The translations under genes and the position numbers were made by a program. Below are positions 52,883 through 62,372 of a DNA stretch of 64,000 bases, in pieces. Within the stretch, counting starts at the first letter, position 1, and every line of letters starts with the position of its first letter. The notes beneath the pieces were generated by a model. It had not been told where the DNA came from. It did not search any database and saw nothing but the letters and a program-made list of their open reading frames with translations. The DNA comes from Kitasatospora azatica KCTC 9699. Lineage in GTDB: Bacteria > Actinomycetota > Actinomycetes > Streptomycetales > Streptomycetaceae. The DNA is taken from contig NZ_JQMO01000002.1 in the NCBI RefSeq assembly GCF_000744785.1, positions 1,302,001 to 1,366,000 on the forward strand, in the 5' to 3' direction.

Positions 52883-54160
52883 TTGATCTTCAGCCGGATA
52901 CGGTCCCGCAAGCCCGCACCCCCCGCGACTGGCTGCCCAATGGGCCATGGCCACCCGGTCCCCGCCGAGGCGGTCGTCCCCGAGCAGGCCCGCCGGGTCC
53001 CGCCGACCCCGTCAACCACCTCGACCACGTCCATCCCGCCGAACCTGCCGACCCCGGCGACCCCGCCGACCCCGGCGTTCACCGACCCCGGCGAAGCGGC
53101 GGCCTTCGTCCGGCAGTTCCACGCCGAACTGCCGGGCGCGCCCGCCCCGGGTCCGCGAGTGCGGCAGGTGCTCGACGAGATCGACCGCACCGGCACCTAC
53201 CGGCACACCCCCGAGGAACTGGCCTTCGGCGCCAAGGTCGCCTGGCGCAACGCCGCCCGCTGCATCGGCCGGCTCTACTGGCGCAGCCTGGTGGTCCGCG
53301 ACCTGCGCGAGCTGAGCAACGCCGACCAGATCGCCGAGCAGTGCTTCGAGCACCTCAGGCTGGCCGGCAACGGCGGCCGGATCCGCCCGGTGATCAGCGT
53401 CTTCGCCCCGGACCGGCCGGGCCGACCGGCCCCGCGCATCCTCAACTCCCAGCTGGTCCGCTACGCCGGCTACCCCGATCCGGACGGCGGCTGGACCGGC
53501 GACCCGGCCGGCGGTCAACTCGCCGCCCGCGCGCAGGACCTGGGCTGGAAGCCGGGCGAGGGCCGGTTCGACGTCCTGCCGCTGCTGGTCCAGGAGCGGG
53601 CGGGCGAGCGCCCGCGCTGGTACGAACTGCCGGAGGACAGCACCCTCGAGGTGCCGCTGAGCCACCCCGAGTACGCCTGGTTCGCCGAGCTGGGCCTGCG
53701 CTGGTACGCCGTCCCCGCGATCAGTGACCAGATCCTGGAGATCGGCGGCATCCGCTACCCCACCGCCCCGTTCAACGGCTGGTACATGGGCACCGAGATC
53801 GGCGCCCGCAACCTCGCCGACACCGACCGCTACGACATGCTGGCCGAGGTCGCCGCCCGGCTGCAGCTGGACACCTCCAGCGACCGCACGCTCTGGAAGG
53901 ACCGCGCGCTGATCGAGCTGAACCGCGCGGTGCTGCACTCCTACCAGGAGGCCGGGGTGACGATGACGGACCATCACACCGAGTCGGAGCGCTTCCTCAA
54001 GCACGTCGCCCAGGAGCAGCGGCTGGGGCGGCCGACCCCCGCCGACTGGAGCTGGATCGTGCCGCCGGTCTCCGGCGGGCTGACCCCGGTCTACCACCGC
54101 TACTACGATCCGGTGGACCCCTCGCTGCGCCCGGCCTTCGTGGCCCGCGCGCCCTGGTGA
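52883..54160 (+). CDS. nos: Bacterial nitric oxide synthase, oxygenase domain
   Basis: A 425-residue NOS oxygenase that oxidises arginine to citrulline and NO. The heme thiolate lies in AWRNAARCIGRLYW, and FNGWYMGTEIGARNL and WSWIVPPVSGG are pterin/substrate-site motifs. A reductase domain is absent, as in other bacteria. The N-terminal 60 residues are proline-rich and contain CPMGHGHP, a Cys-Pro heme-binding-like motif. TTG 52883 is the only in-frame start with a ribosome site (AAAGGA). The 3' end overlaps the convergent tetR by 58 bp. Confidence 0.9.
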   Translation: MIFSRIRSRKPAPPATGCPMGHGHPVPAEAVVPEQARRVPPTPSTTSTTSIPPNLPTPATPPTPAFTDPGEAAAFVRQFHAELPGAPAPGPRVRQVLDEIDRTGTYRHTPEELAFGAKVAWRNAARCIGRLYWRSLVVRDLRELSNADQIAEQCFEHLRLAGNGGRIRPVISVFAPDRPGRPAPRILNSQLVRYAGYPDPDGGWTGDPAGGQLAARAQDLGWKPGEGRFDVLPLLVQERAGERPRWYELPEDSTLEVPLSHPEYAWFAELGLRWYAVPAISDQILEIGGIRYPTAPFNGWYMGTEIGARNLADTDRYDMLAEVAARLQLDTSSDRTLWKDRALIELNRAVLHSYQEAGVTMTDHHTESERFLKHVAQEQRLGRPTPADWSWIVPPVSGGLTPVYHRYYDPVDPSLRPAFVARAPW

Positions 54161-54810
54161 CCGCCGCCCTGCGCGCCCTGGTGGCCACCGCGTAGGTAGC
54201 GCAGTTCGAGGCCGTCCAGCAGCGCCTCGATCCCCAGTTCGAAGGCGCCCTCGTCCACCTGGCTCCGGTGCTCCGCCAGCCGGTGCGCCTCGCCCAGGTG
54301 CGGGTACTCGCTCCCGTACACCCCCGCGTCCTCCGGGAAGCCGGCCGCGAACGAGCCGAGTGCCGAGCCGGTGATGAAGTACCGCATCAGCGCGCCGATC
54401 CGGGTGGCCTGCCCGCGCGGCCAGCCGGCGGCCACCAGGCAGCCGAAGACGGCGTCGGCCAGTCGTAGCGCGTTCGGCCGCCGGCCCGGGCCCTGGGCGA
54501 GCACCGGCACCACATGGGGGTGCGCGGCCAGCGCGGCGCGGTAGGAGCGGGCCCAGTCGTGCAGCGCCGTGCGCCAGTCGAGCCCGGCGGCGAACATGCT
54601 CAGGTCCACCTCGCCCATCACGCTGTCCACCACCGCGTCCAGCAGCTCGTCCTTGGTGGCGAAGTGGTTGTAGAGCGAGGGACCGCTGACCGAGAGCTCG
54701 GTGGCCAGCCGCCGGGTGGAGAGCGCCTCCAGGCCATCGGCGTCCACCAGCGCCAGCGCGGCCGTGACGATCCGTTCACGGCTGAGCAGGGGGGTGCGGG
54801 GCCGGGCCAT
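54103..54810 (-). CDS. TetR-family regulator
   Basis: A 235-residue TetR protein. HTH LATELSVSGPSLYNHFATKDELLD (about residues 36-60) with a TetR_C-like domain. Its C-terminal 20 residues, rich in Gly/Gln/Arg, lie in the overlap with nos. It is divergent from the acyl-CoA dehydrogenase operon, which it may control. Confidence 0.87.
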   Translation of the reverse strand: MARPRTPLLSRERIVTAALALVDADGLEALSTRRLATELSVSGPSLYNHFATKDELLDAVVDSVMGEVDLSMFAAGLDWRTALHDWARSYRAALAAHPHVVPVLAQGPGRRPNALRLADAVFGCLVAAGWPRGQATRIGALMRYFITGSALGSFAAGFPEDAGVYGSEYPHLGEAHRLAEHRSQVDEGAFELGIEALLDGLELRYLRGGHQGAQGGGHQGARATKAGRSEGSTGS

Positions 54811-54958
54811 CTGCGGGGCCTCCTCCGGTCGGGTGGCGATGGGGGTCCCCGGGCCGAAGGCTGGGGAAGGTCATTCTCGCAGGGCGCCCCTTCCCAGATC
54901 GGTCCCGGGCGGGCTACAGTCCAAAAAACTTGCACCGCTAGTTTAAGGGACTCTGACG

Positions 54959-56152
54959 ATGAACCTGGAGCTGTCCGAGGAGCAGGCGGCGGTCCGTGCA
55001 CTCGCCGCCGAGTTCACCGACCGCGAGATCACCCCTTTCGCCGCCGACTGGGACCGCGCCGAGTCGGTGGACCGCGCGATCATCGGCAATCTCGGCAAGC
55101 TCGGCTTCCTCGGTCTGACCATCCCGGAGGAGTACGGCGGCAGCGGCGGCGACCACCTGGCGTACTGCCTGGTCCTGGAGGAGCTCGGCCGCGGCGACTC
55201 CGCGGTGCGCGGCATCGTCAGCGTCTCGCTCGGACTGGTCGCCAAGTCGATCAACAGCTACGGCACCGAGGAGCAGAAGCGCCACTGGCTGCCCCGGCTC
55301 TGCTCCGGCGAGGCGCTGGCCTGCTTCGCACTCACCGAGCCCGGCACCGGCTCGGACGCCGCCAACCTGACCACCAAGGCGGTCCGGGACCGGCCTGGGG
55401 GCACCTCCCGCCCGGAGGGTGGGGGAGACTGGCTGCTCACCGGCTCCAAGATGTTCATCACCAACGGCACTTGGGCGGATGTGGCGCTGGTCTTCGCCCG
55501 AACGGGGGGCAGCGACCCCGAGAAGAGCGGCCACAAGGGCGTGACCGCCTTCCTGGTCCCCACCGACACCCCCGGCTTCGAGCGCCGTGAGATCCACGGC
55601 AAGCTCGGCCTGCGCGGCCAGGCCACCGCCGAGCTGAGCTTCGACGGCGTCCGGGTCCCCGACAGCGCCCGGCTCGGCGCGACCGGCAAGGGCTTCTCGG
55701 TGGCGATGTCCGCGCTGGCCAAGGGCCGGATGTCGGTGGCGGCCGGCTGTGTCGGGATCATCCAGGCGGCGCTGGACGCCGCCGTGCGCTACGCCACCGA
55801 GCGCGAGCAGTTCGGCAAGCCGATCGGCTCCTACCAGCTGGTGCAGGAACTGCTCTCGGACATCTCGGTCGACCTGGACGCGGCCCGGCTGCTCACCTGG
55901 CGGGTCGCCGACCACATCGAACGCGGCCTGCCGTTCGCCACCGAGTCCTCGGTCGCCAAGCTCTACGCAAGCGAGGCCGCGGTCCGCGCCGCCAACAACG
56001 CGCTGCAGGTCTTCGGCGGGTACGGCTTCATCGACGAGTACCCGGTCGGCAAACTGCTGCGCGACGCCCGGGTGATGACCCTCTACGAGGGCACCAGCCA
56101 GGTGCACAAGCTGCTCATCGGACGTTCCCTGACAGGTATCAACGCGTTCTAG
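54959..56152 (+). CDS. Acyl-CoA dehydrogenase
   Basis: A 397-residue flavoenzyme. ALTEPGTGSDAANL, LLTGSKMFITNGTWADV and LYEGTSQVHKLLIGR are family motifs, with the Glu near the C-terminus (LYEGTSQ) as base. First gene of a beta-oxidation-like operon with thiolase and FabG-like reductase; an enoyl-CoA hydratase is not present here. Confidence 0.93.
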   Translation: MNLELSEEQAAVRALAAEFTDREITPFAADWDRAESVDRAIIGNLGKLGFLGLTIPEEYGGSGGDHLAYCLVLEELGRGDSAVRGIVSVSLGLVAKSINSYGTEEQKRHWLPRLCSGEALACFALTEPGTGSDAANLTTKAVRDRPGGTSRPEGGGDWLLTGSKMFITNGTWADVALVFARTGGSDPEKSGHKGVTAFLVPTDTPGFERREIHGKLGLRGQATAELSFDGVRVPDSARLGATGKGFSVAMSALAKGRMSVAAGCVGIIQAALDAAVRYATEREQFGKPIGSYQLVQELLSDISVDLDAARLLTWRVADHIERGLPFATESSVAKLYASEAAVRAANNALQVFGGYGFIDEYPVGKLLRDARVMTLYEGTSQVHKLLIGRSLTGINAF

Positions 56153-56168
56153 AACGGAGCCCAACGAA

Positions 56169-57356
<1,188 letters not shown>

Positions 57357-57378
57357 AGTCACTGAGGGAGCATCAGAG

Positions 57379-58137
57379 ATGTCACGTTTCACCGGCAAGG
57401 TCGCCGTGGTCACCGGCGCCGCCCAGGGCATCGGCGCGGCCACCGCGCAGTTGCTGGCCGAGGAGGGCGCCACCGTCGCGGTGCTCGACCTGACCGCCGA
57501 GCGGGCGCAGGCCACCGTGGACGCGATCACCGCCAAGGGCGGCAGCGCGCGGGCGTACGGCTGCGACGTCGCCGACTACGACGCGGTGGCGACCGTCTTC
57601 GCGCAGCTCAACGAGGAGCTCGGCGGCCTGCACATCCTGGTCAACAACGCCGGGATCACCCGCGACAACCTCTTCTTCAAGATGCCCAAGGCCGACTGGG
57701 ACGCCGTGCTGACGGTCAATCTGACCAGCGCGTACAACTGCAGCCATGTGGCGCAGCAGTACATGGTGGCGCAGAAGTACGGCAAGATCGTCTCGCTCAG
57801 CTCGCGCTCGGCGCTCGGCAACCGGGGCCAGGCCAACTACGCGGCCGCCAAGGCCGGGATCCAGGGCCTGACCGCGACCCTGGCGATCGAGCTGGGCCCG
57901 TTCAACATCAACGTCAACGCGGTGGCCCCCGGCTACATCGCCACCGCGATGACGGCCGCCACCGCCGAGCGGGTCGGCGCCACGCCCGAGGAGCACCAGG
58001 CCGAGGTGGCCGCCCGCACCCCGCTGCGCCGGGCCGGCCGACCGGAGGAGATCGCCTCGGTGGTGGCGTTCCTGGCGAGCGAGGACGCCTCGTACGTCAG
58101 CGGGCAGACGCTGTACGTCAACGGCGGGGCGCGCTGA
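57379..58137 (+). CDS. fabG: 3-oxoacyl-ACP/CoA reductase (FabG-like SDR)
   Basis: A 252-residue SDR. VAVVTGAAQGIGAATAQLL, LVNNAGITRDNLFFKM, and the Ser-Tyr-Lys set in SLSSRSALGNRGQANYAAAKAG. Reduces 3-oxoacyl substrates with NAD(P)H. Last in the operon; the terminator at 58148-58199 follows. Confidence 0.93.
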   Translation: MSRFTGKVAVVTGAAQGIGAATAQLLAEEGATVAVLDLTAERAQATVDAITAKGGSARAYGCDVADYDAVATVFAQLNEELGGLHILVNNAGITRDNLFFKMPKADWDAVLTVNLTSAYNCSHVAQQYMVAQKYGKIVSLSSRSALGNRGQANYAAAKAGIQGLTATLAIELGPFNINVNAVAPGYIATAMTAATAERVGATPEEHQAEVAARTPLRRAGRPEEIASVVAFLASEDASYVSGQTLYVNGGAR

Positions 58138-58147
58138 GCGATCGACC

Positions 58148-58199
58148 CACGACCCCTTCCACTGCGGCTCCTTCACTCACCGCAGTGGAAGGGGTCGTG
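58148..58199. terminator. Long hairpin terminator after fabG
   Basis: A perfect 20-bp stem (58148-58167 with 58180-58199) with 12-nt loop, 11 bp past the fabG stop. It also overlaps the stop of the convergent membrane-protein gene at 58173. Confidence 0.85.
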
Positions 58200-58556
58200 C
58201 GCACCCGGGGCGAAGTCGCCGAGCAGCGCGAGCGCGTCGTAGGCCAGCAGCAGGGCTGCGACGACCAGCAGCAGCACCAGCAGGGCCCGGCCGGCGCCGC
58301 CGGCGCCGCGGTTCAGCGCCCGCACCGCGATGACCAGCGCCCCGACGGTGAGCCCGAGCGCGGCGAAGCCGGCTGCGAACGCGAGCACCGGCACGGCGCC
58401 CTGGTGGTGGCAGTGCCGGGTCGGCTCCAGCACGGCGCGGTCGAAGGCCCAGCCGTGCAGGACCTGCAGGAGCACGGCGAGCAGGAAGAGCCCCGGGGCC
58501 GCCAAGGACCAGCGGGTGGAGCGGACGAAGCGAGTGGAGCGGGCTGAGTCGGACAC
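58173..58556 (-). CDS. Three-TM membrane protein, candidate immunity or accessory protein
   Basis: A 127-residue protein. Hydrophobic segments at about residues 18-38, 52-80 and 90-112. GTG start 4 bp after the stop of the amidase gene, so probably translated from the same mRNA. A small membrane protein next to a secreted toxin-like enzyme can be an immunity protein; here this is context only. Confidence 0.6.
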   Translation of the reverse strand: MSDSARSTRFVRSTRWSLAAPGLFLLAVLLQVLHGWAFDRAVLEPTRHCHHQGAVPVLAFAAGFAALGLTVGALVIAVRALNRGAGGAGRALLVLLLVVAALLLAYDALALLGDFAPGAHDPFHCGE

Positions 58557-58560
58557 GGGT

Positions 58561-59835
58561 TCAGTACCAGTTCGGTTGCGGGCGGACGAAGTGCAGTTGC
58601 TGGGATCCCTCGGCGGTGAGCTCGTGCTCGGTGCGGCCGCTCAGGCTGACGTTGAGCCGGGGGTCGGAGTGCTGGGTGTAGCGGATGTCGCCGTCGGGAG
58701 TGACCGCCGTGACGATGGCCGTGTGGTGGATCTGGCCCTGCGGGATGTCGTCGCCCTTGCCGTTGTTGGCCTGCTGGAAGAAGAGGATGTCGCCGGGCTT
58801 GACCTGGTCCTGCGTCACCTCCTGGCCGCCGTTGCCGGTCAGGAAGTCGTGCAGGTTCTGCGCGGCGCTCCAGCTGTCGGTGTGCTCCCACCCGGCGATC
58901 ATGCCAAGGCCGAAGTCCCAGCCGCCTTCGCCGCCCATGCTCTGGCCCCAGCCGTCGCTGTCGAAGGTGTTCCACCCCTTGTACTGCATGCCGGCCTCGT
59001 GCAGCGCGTTGGAGGTGAAGTTGGTGCAGTTGTCCTCGCCGTCGACGTCGCCGTGGCCGTCGTTCCAGTGCGCCAGCGCGTACTGGACGAAGGCGACCCG
59101 GTCGTACTTGCCGTCGGTACCGCGCAGTTCGGCCTTCACCGAGTCCGGGATCCCGTTCAGGTTGGCGATCGCGACCGGCTCCGAGCGCATGAACTGCTGC
59201 TGCTCGTCGGGGTTCAGGCCGTTCCACCACTCGGCCACCAGCTTCGGGTCACTGCCGTCCGGGATGTCCCCGGCGTAGGCGGCCAGCTCCACGTTGGAGG
59301 CTTCGCCCTGGATCACGTCCAGCGCCTGCCCGAGGTCGGTAACGCCGGTGTCCGCGGCCAGTTTGTCCAGTTCGGCGGCGACCCTGGTGTCGGCCTGGTC
59401 GGCTTGCCGCCAGGCCTCGGTGAGCATCCGGTTCACCTCGGCGACCTGGTCGGGGTGGTCGAGGGTGGGGGCGTCGTCGGGCACCACGACGCAGCCCTGG
59501 ACCAGGTCCAGCTGTAGTCCGTACCTGGCCGCGAGGACCGCGGCGCTGTACACCGTCTGCCGCGCGTACTCCAGGCTGTGCGCGAACCCGTCCAGCACCA
59601 TGACGACGCCGCGCATGATGTCGGCGGCGGCCTCCAGCGCGTTGGCCTGGTCGGCGAGCTTCTGGCCGGCGGCCTGGCCGACCTGGTCCTGCCAGTGCTC
59701 GGCGAGCGGCAGGACTCCTTGGCTGCGCAGGTCGTTGGCGGCCGTGGTGGCCTCCTGGACCAGCGCCAGCCAGCCGTCGGCCGCCGCCTTCCACTTGACG
59801 GGGTCGGCCTTCTCCAGATCGGCGAGGGTCACCAT
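58561..59835 (-). CDS. LXG/WXG-type helical protein with C-terminal amidase-like domain
   Basis: A 424-residue protein. The N-terminus (about residues 1-200) is long and helical like WXG100/LXG-type T7SS substrates. The C-terminus (about 250-424) resembles the Amidase_6 fold: YDRVAFVQYALAHWNDGHGD, EDNCTNFTSNALHEAGMQYK with the Cys nucleophile and IHHTAIVT with His. Known relatives cleave peptidoglycan. No signal peptide, consistent with type VII secretion. Gene lies between a WXG-like gene and a membrane-protein gene. Confidence 0.72.
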   Translation of the reverse strand: MVTLADLEKADPVKWKAAADGWLALVQEATTAANDLRSQGVLPLAEHWQDQVGQAAGQKLADQANALEAAADIMRGVVMVLDGFAHSLEYARQTVYSAAVLAARYGLQLDLVQGCVVVPDDAPTLDHPDQVAEVNRMLTEAWRQADQADTRVAAELDKLAADTGVTDLGQALDVIQGEASNVELAAYAGDIPDGSDPKLVAEWWNGLNPDEQQQFMRSEPVAIANLNGIPDSVKAELRGTDGKYDRVAFVQYALAHWNDGHGDVDGEDNCTNFTSNALHEAGMQYKGWNTFDSDGWGQSMGGEGGWDFGLGMIAGWEHTDSWSAAQNLHDFLTGNGGQEVTQDQVKPGDILFFQQANNGKGDDIPQGQIHHTAIVTAVTPDGDIRYTQHSDPRLNVSLSGRTEHELTAEGSQQLHFVRPQPNWY

Positions 59836-59840
59836 GGCCG

Positions 59841-60158
59841 TCAGCTCGCGGTCAGGTCGGTCAGCGCCTGCACGAAGCGGTTGGCCGCTTCGTGGTTGGC
59901 CGCGTCGTACGAGTCGGCGGACTGCTTGAGTTGGTCGGCACAGGCCTGCAGTTGGCCGACGATCTGGTCGAGGTGGGACTGCCAGGCGTTGGTGCAGCGG
60001 GTCAGCGCGCCGGCGCTCTGCCAGACCGGCTCGGCCTGAGCCACCGTCAGGCTGGCGTCCAGCCAGTGCCCGGCGGCCGGCCCGGTCTGGTCGGCTGTGT
60101 CCTGCACCGCCTTCGCGGACCCGCGGACCCCGTCCGGATGGATCTGGATGTCGTTCAT
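59841..60158 (-). CDS. WXG100-like small helical protein
   Basis: A 105-residue helical protein (MNDIQIHPDG...). AEPVWQSAGALTRCTNAWQSHLDQI resembles the WxG-hairpin region. ATG 60158 has GGGGGAG. Its stop is 5 bp upstream of the amidase gene start. ESX-type partners usually pair as heterodimers with LXG proteins. Confidence 0.7.
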   Translation of the reverse strand: MNDIQIHPDGVRGSAKAVQDTADQTGPAAGHWLDASLTVAQAEPVWQSAGALTRCTNAWQSHLDQIVGQLQACADQLKQSADSYDAANHEAANRFVQALTDLTAS

Positions 60159-60368
60159 GCGCTCCCCCGAGCTCGCACTGCGGCGCCACCCCGGCACCCG
60201 GCCTGATTATCGGTCAACGGGCCCAGCACTGAACAGCTTTGACGCAAGTGTTCACTCCGGAAGGCACCGCACTCGCGCGACGGACTGCAGCGCACGGGAA
60301 TTGACTGACGATCACCGGCGCTGACCTGCGCGGGGCCGGGTCGGTCGGCCTGTGACGAGGGGAGCGAC

Positions 60369-60761
60369 ATGTCGACAAGGGCACTGGTGCTGGGCGGCGG
60401 CGGGGTGGCGGGCATCGCCTGGCAGACCGGGGCGCTGGCCGGGCTGGCCGAGCAGGGGGTGGACGGGCGGGCCGCGGACCAGCTGATCGGCACCTCGGCC
60501 GGCGCGACGGTGGCGGCGCAGCTGAGCAGCGGCCTGCCGCTGGAGCAGCTGTACGACCGTCAGGCGGTCGCCGACCTGCAGAACCCTGAACTGGTGCCGG
60601 TCGGGATGACGCTCGCCGAGCTGATGGAGTTCTGGGCCAAGCTGGTCAGCCGCGCACGGGTCAGCGCAGATCCTGCACCTGGTCTGAACCAGGCGGGAGT
60701 GGCTGGAGCGGGAGTTCACGGGTCGTTCGTCAGCGGTCCGCTACTCCTTATGCGAATCTGA
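60369..60761 (+). pseudogene. Truncated patatin-like phospholipase
   Basis: A 130-residue frame. The N-terminus RALVLGGGGVAGIAWQTGALAGLAE and GTSAGAT (serine in GxSxG) match patatin-like lipases, normally about 270 residues with a catalytic Asp later. After about residue 97 (FWAKLVSRA) the sequence loses homology and ends at 60761, so the Asp and C-terminal half are missing. Probably a remnant with its 3' part deleted. Confidence 0.7.
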
Positions 60762-60920
60762 CGAACCATCGGGGCCATTCGGGCGATTCTGCCGGAACGT
60801 TCGGCAAGTTCGCAGGTCATGTCAAGGGTCCGAAATGACTATAGCTCCATCGGCTCTTCACACGATGGGATACCCGGGCCGACTCTGTGTCGGTCCGACC
60901 CTCCATCCAAAAGGAGTTCC

Positions 60921-62303
60921 ATGGGAACCTCCCCCGCTACCGCGGGCCCCCGACGCTCCAAGAGCACCCGGGCGCTGGCCCTGCTCGCCGTCGGGGCCAC
61001 CGCCCTGACCACCGGCATGGTCACCACCCAGAGCACCGTCGCTGCCGGCCGCGCGCCGCAGGTGGCGTTCAAGCTCCACCCGGCCTCCGAAGGCCACATC
61101 AACGCGACCGCACGGGTTGCCCCGATCAGCACCAGCGACTGTGTCGCGCAGATCGGCATCCACTGCTACTCGCCGCTGCAGTACCGCAACGCGTACAACC
61201 TCAACCCGCTGTACCAGCTGGGCATCACCGGCAAGGGCCGGACCATCGTGATCGTGGACTCGTTCGGTTCGCCGACGATCCAGCACGACCTGGAGACCTT
61301 CGACAAGCAGTGGGGCATTCCGGACACCAATGTCGAGGTCGTGAAGTGGGGCAACGTCCCGGTCTTCGACCCGACCAACCCGGACCACACCGGCTGGGCC
61401 GGTGAGACCACGCTGGACGTCGAGTACGCGCACGCCGTCGCCCCGGACGCCCACATCGTCCTGGTCGAGACCGGGGTCGCGGAGACCGAGGGCGTCACCG
61501 GCCTGCCGGAGATGATGGACGCCGAGAAGTCCCTGATCAACAAGGGCATCGGCGACGTCATCACGCAGAGCTTCGGGGCCACCGAGAACACCTTCCCGGG
61601 CTTCGACAAGGGTGACTTCAAGTCGCTGACCGACCTGCGCTACGCCTTCAAGGCGGCGGCCGCGCACGGCGTCACGGTGCTCGCCTCGTCCGGTGACAAC
61701 GGTGTGACCGACTCGGACAACAACAGCAACCTGTACCCGTTCAAGGTCAACTCCTGGCCGTCCTCGGACCCGCTGGTCACCTCCATCGGCGGTACCCAGC
61801 TGACCCTGGACAACGACGGCAAGCGCACCGCGCCCGACGCCGTCTGGCACGACGCCTACGGCGCCGGCGGCGGTGGCGTCTCCGGCGTCTTCGAGCGCCC
61901 GTGGTACCAGGCGGGCGTGGCCAACGTGGTGGGCAACCACCGCGGCACCCCCGACATCAGCATGAGCGCGGCGGTGGACGGCGCGGCCTGGACCTACGAG
62001 TCCTACGACCCGACCCGGGTCGGCTGGCACCTCACCGGTGGCACCAGCGAGGCCTCGCCGATCTTCTCCGGTGTGGTCGCGCTCGCCGACCAGGCCGCCG
62101 GCTACCGCCTCGGCCAGCTCAACTGGCGTCTGTACGGCCTGTCCCTGCTGCCCTCCCAGTGGAGCGGCATCGTGGACGTCACCACCAGTGACAACGGCTG
62201 GAACGGGGTGACCGGCTACAACGCGGTCAAGGGCTACGACCTGGCCTCGGGTGTCGGCACGATCGACGCGAACAAGTTCGTGCACGCGCTCGCCGGGCAC
62301 TGA
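60921..62303 (+). CDS. Secreted S53 (sedolisin) serine peptidase
   Basis: A 460-residue sedolisin. Sec-like signal (TRALALLAVGATALTTGMV), then catalytic Glu and Asp in GETTLDVEYAHAVAPDA, Ser in GGTSEASPIFSG, and Ca-site near the end. Such enzymes act at acidic pH outside the cell. ATG 60921 has AAGGAG. The pro-segment looks unusually short for a sedolisin. Confidence 0.93.
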   Translation: MGTSPATAGPRRSKSTRALALLAVGATALTTGMVTTQSTVAAGRAPQVAFKLHPASEGHINATARVAPISTSDCVAQIGIHCYSPLQYRNAYNLNPLYQLGITGKGRTIVIVDSFGSPTIQHDLETFDKQWGIPDTNVEVVKWGNVPVFDPTNPDHTGWAGETTLDVEYAHAVAPDAHIVLVETGVAETEGVTGLPEMMDAEKSLINKGIGDVITQSFGATENTFPGFDKGDFKSLTDLRYAFKAAAAHGVTVLASSGDNGVTDSDNNSNLYPFKVNSWPSSDPLVTSIGGTQLTLDNDGKRTAPDAVWHDAYGAGGGGVSGVFERPWYQAGVANVVGNHRGTPDISMSAAVDGAAWTYESYDPTRVGWHLTGGTSEASPIFSGVVALADQAAGYRLGQLNWRLYGLSLLPSQWSGIVDVTTSDNGWNGVTGYNAVKGYDLASGVGTIDANKFVHALAGH

Positions 62304-62318
62304 CATCTCGTCGTAGGG

Positions 62319-62349
62319 GTGGGGCACTCGCGGTCTGCGAGTGCCCCAC
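62319..62349. terminator. Terminator after the S53 peptidase gene
   Basis: A 13-bp perfect stem (gtggggcactcgc / gcgagtgccccac) with 5-nt loop, 15 bp after the stop. The convergent gene ends at 62373. Confidence 0.85.
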
Positions 62350-62372
62350 TCGCCTTTGGGCCCTTCCTCGGC

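Noticed and set aside
60655..60760. A tRNA or small RNA after the truncated patatin
   Set aside because: A GGTCTGAACC-like string suggested a T-arm but no cloverleaf could be drawn.
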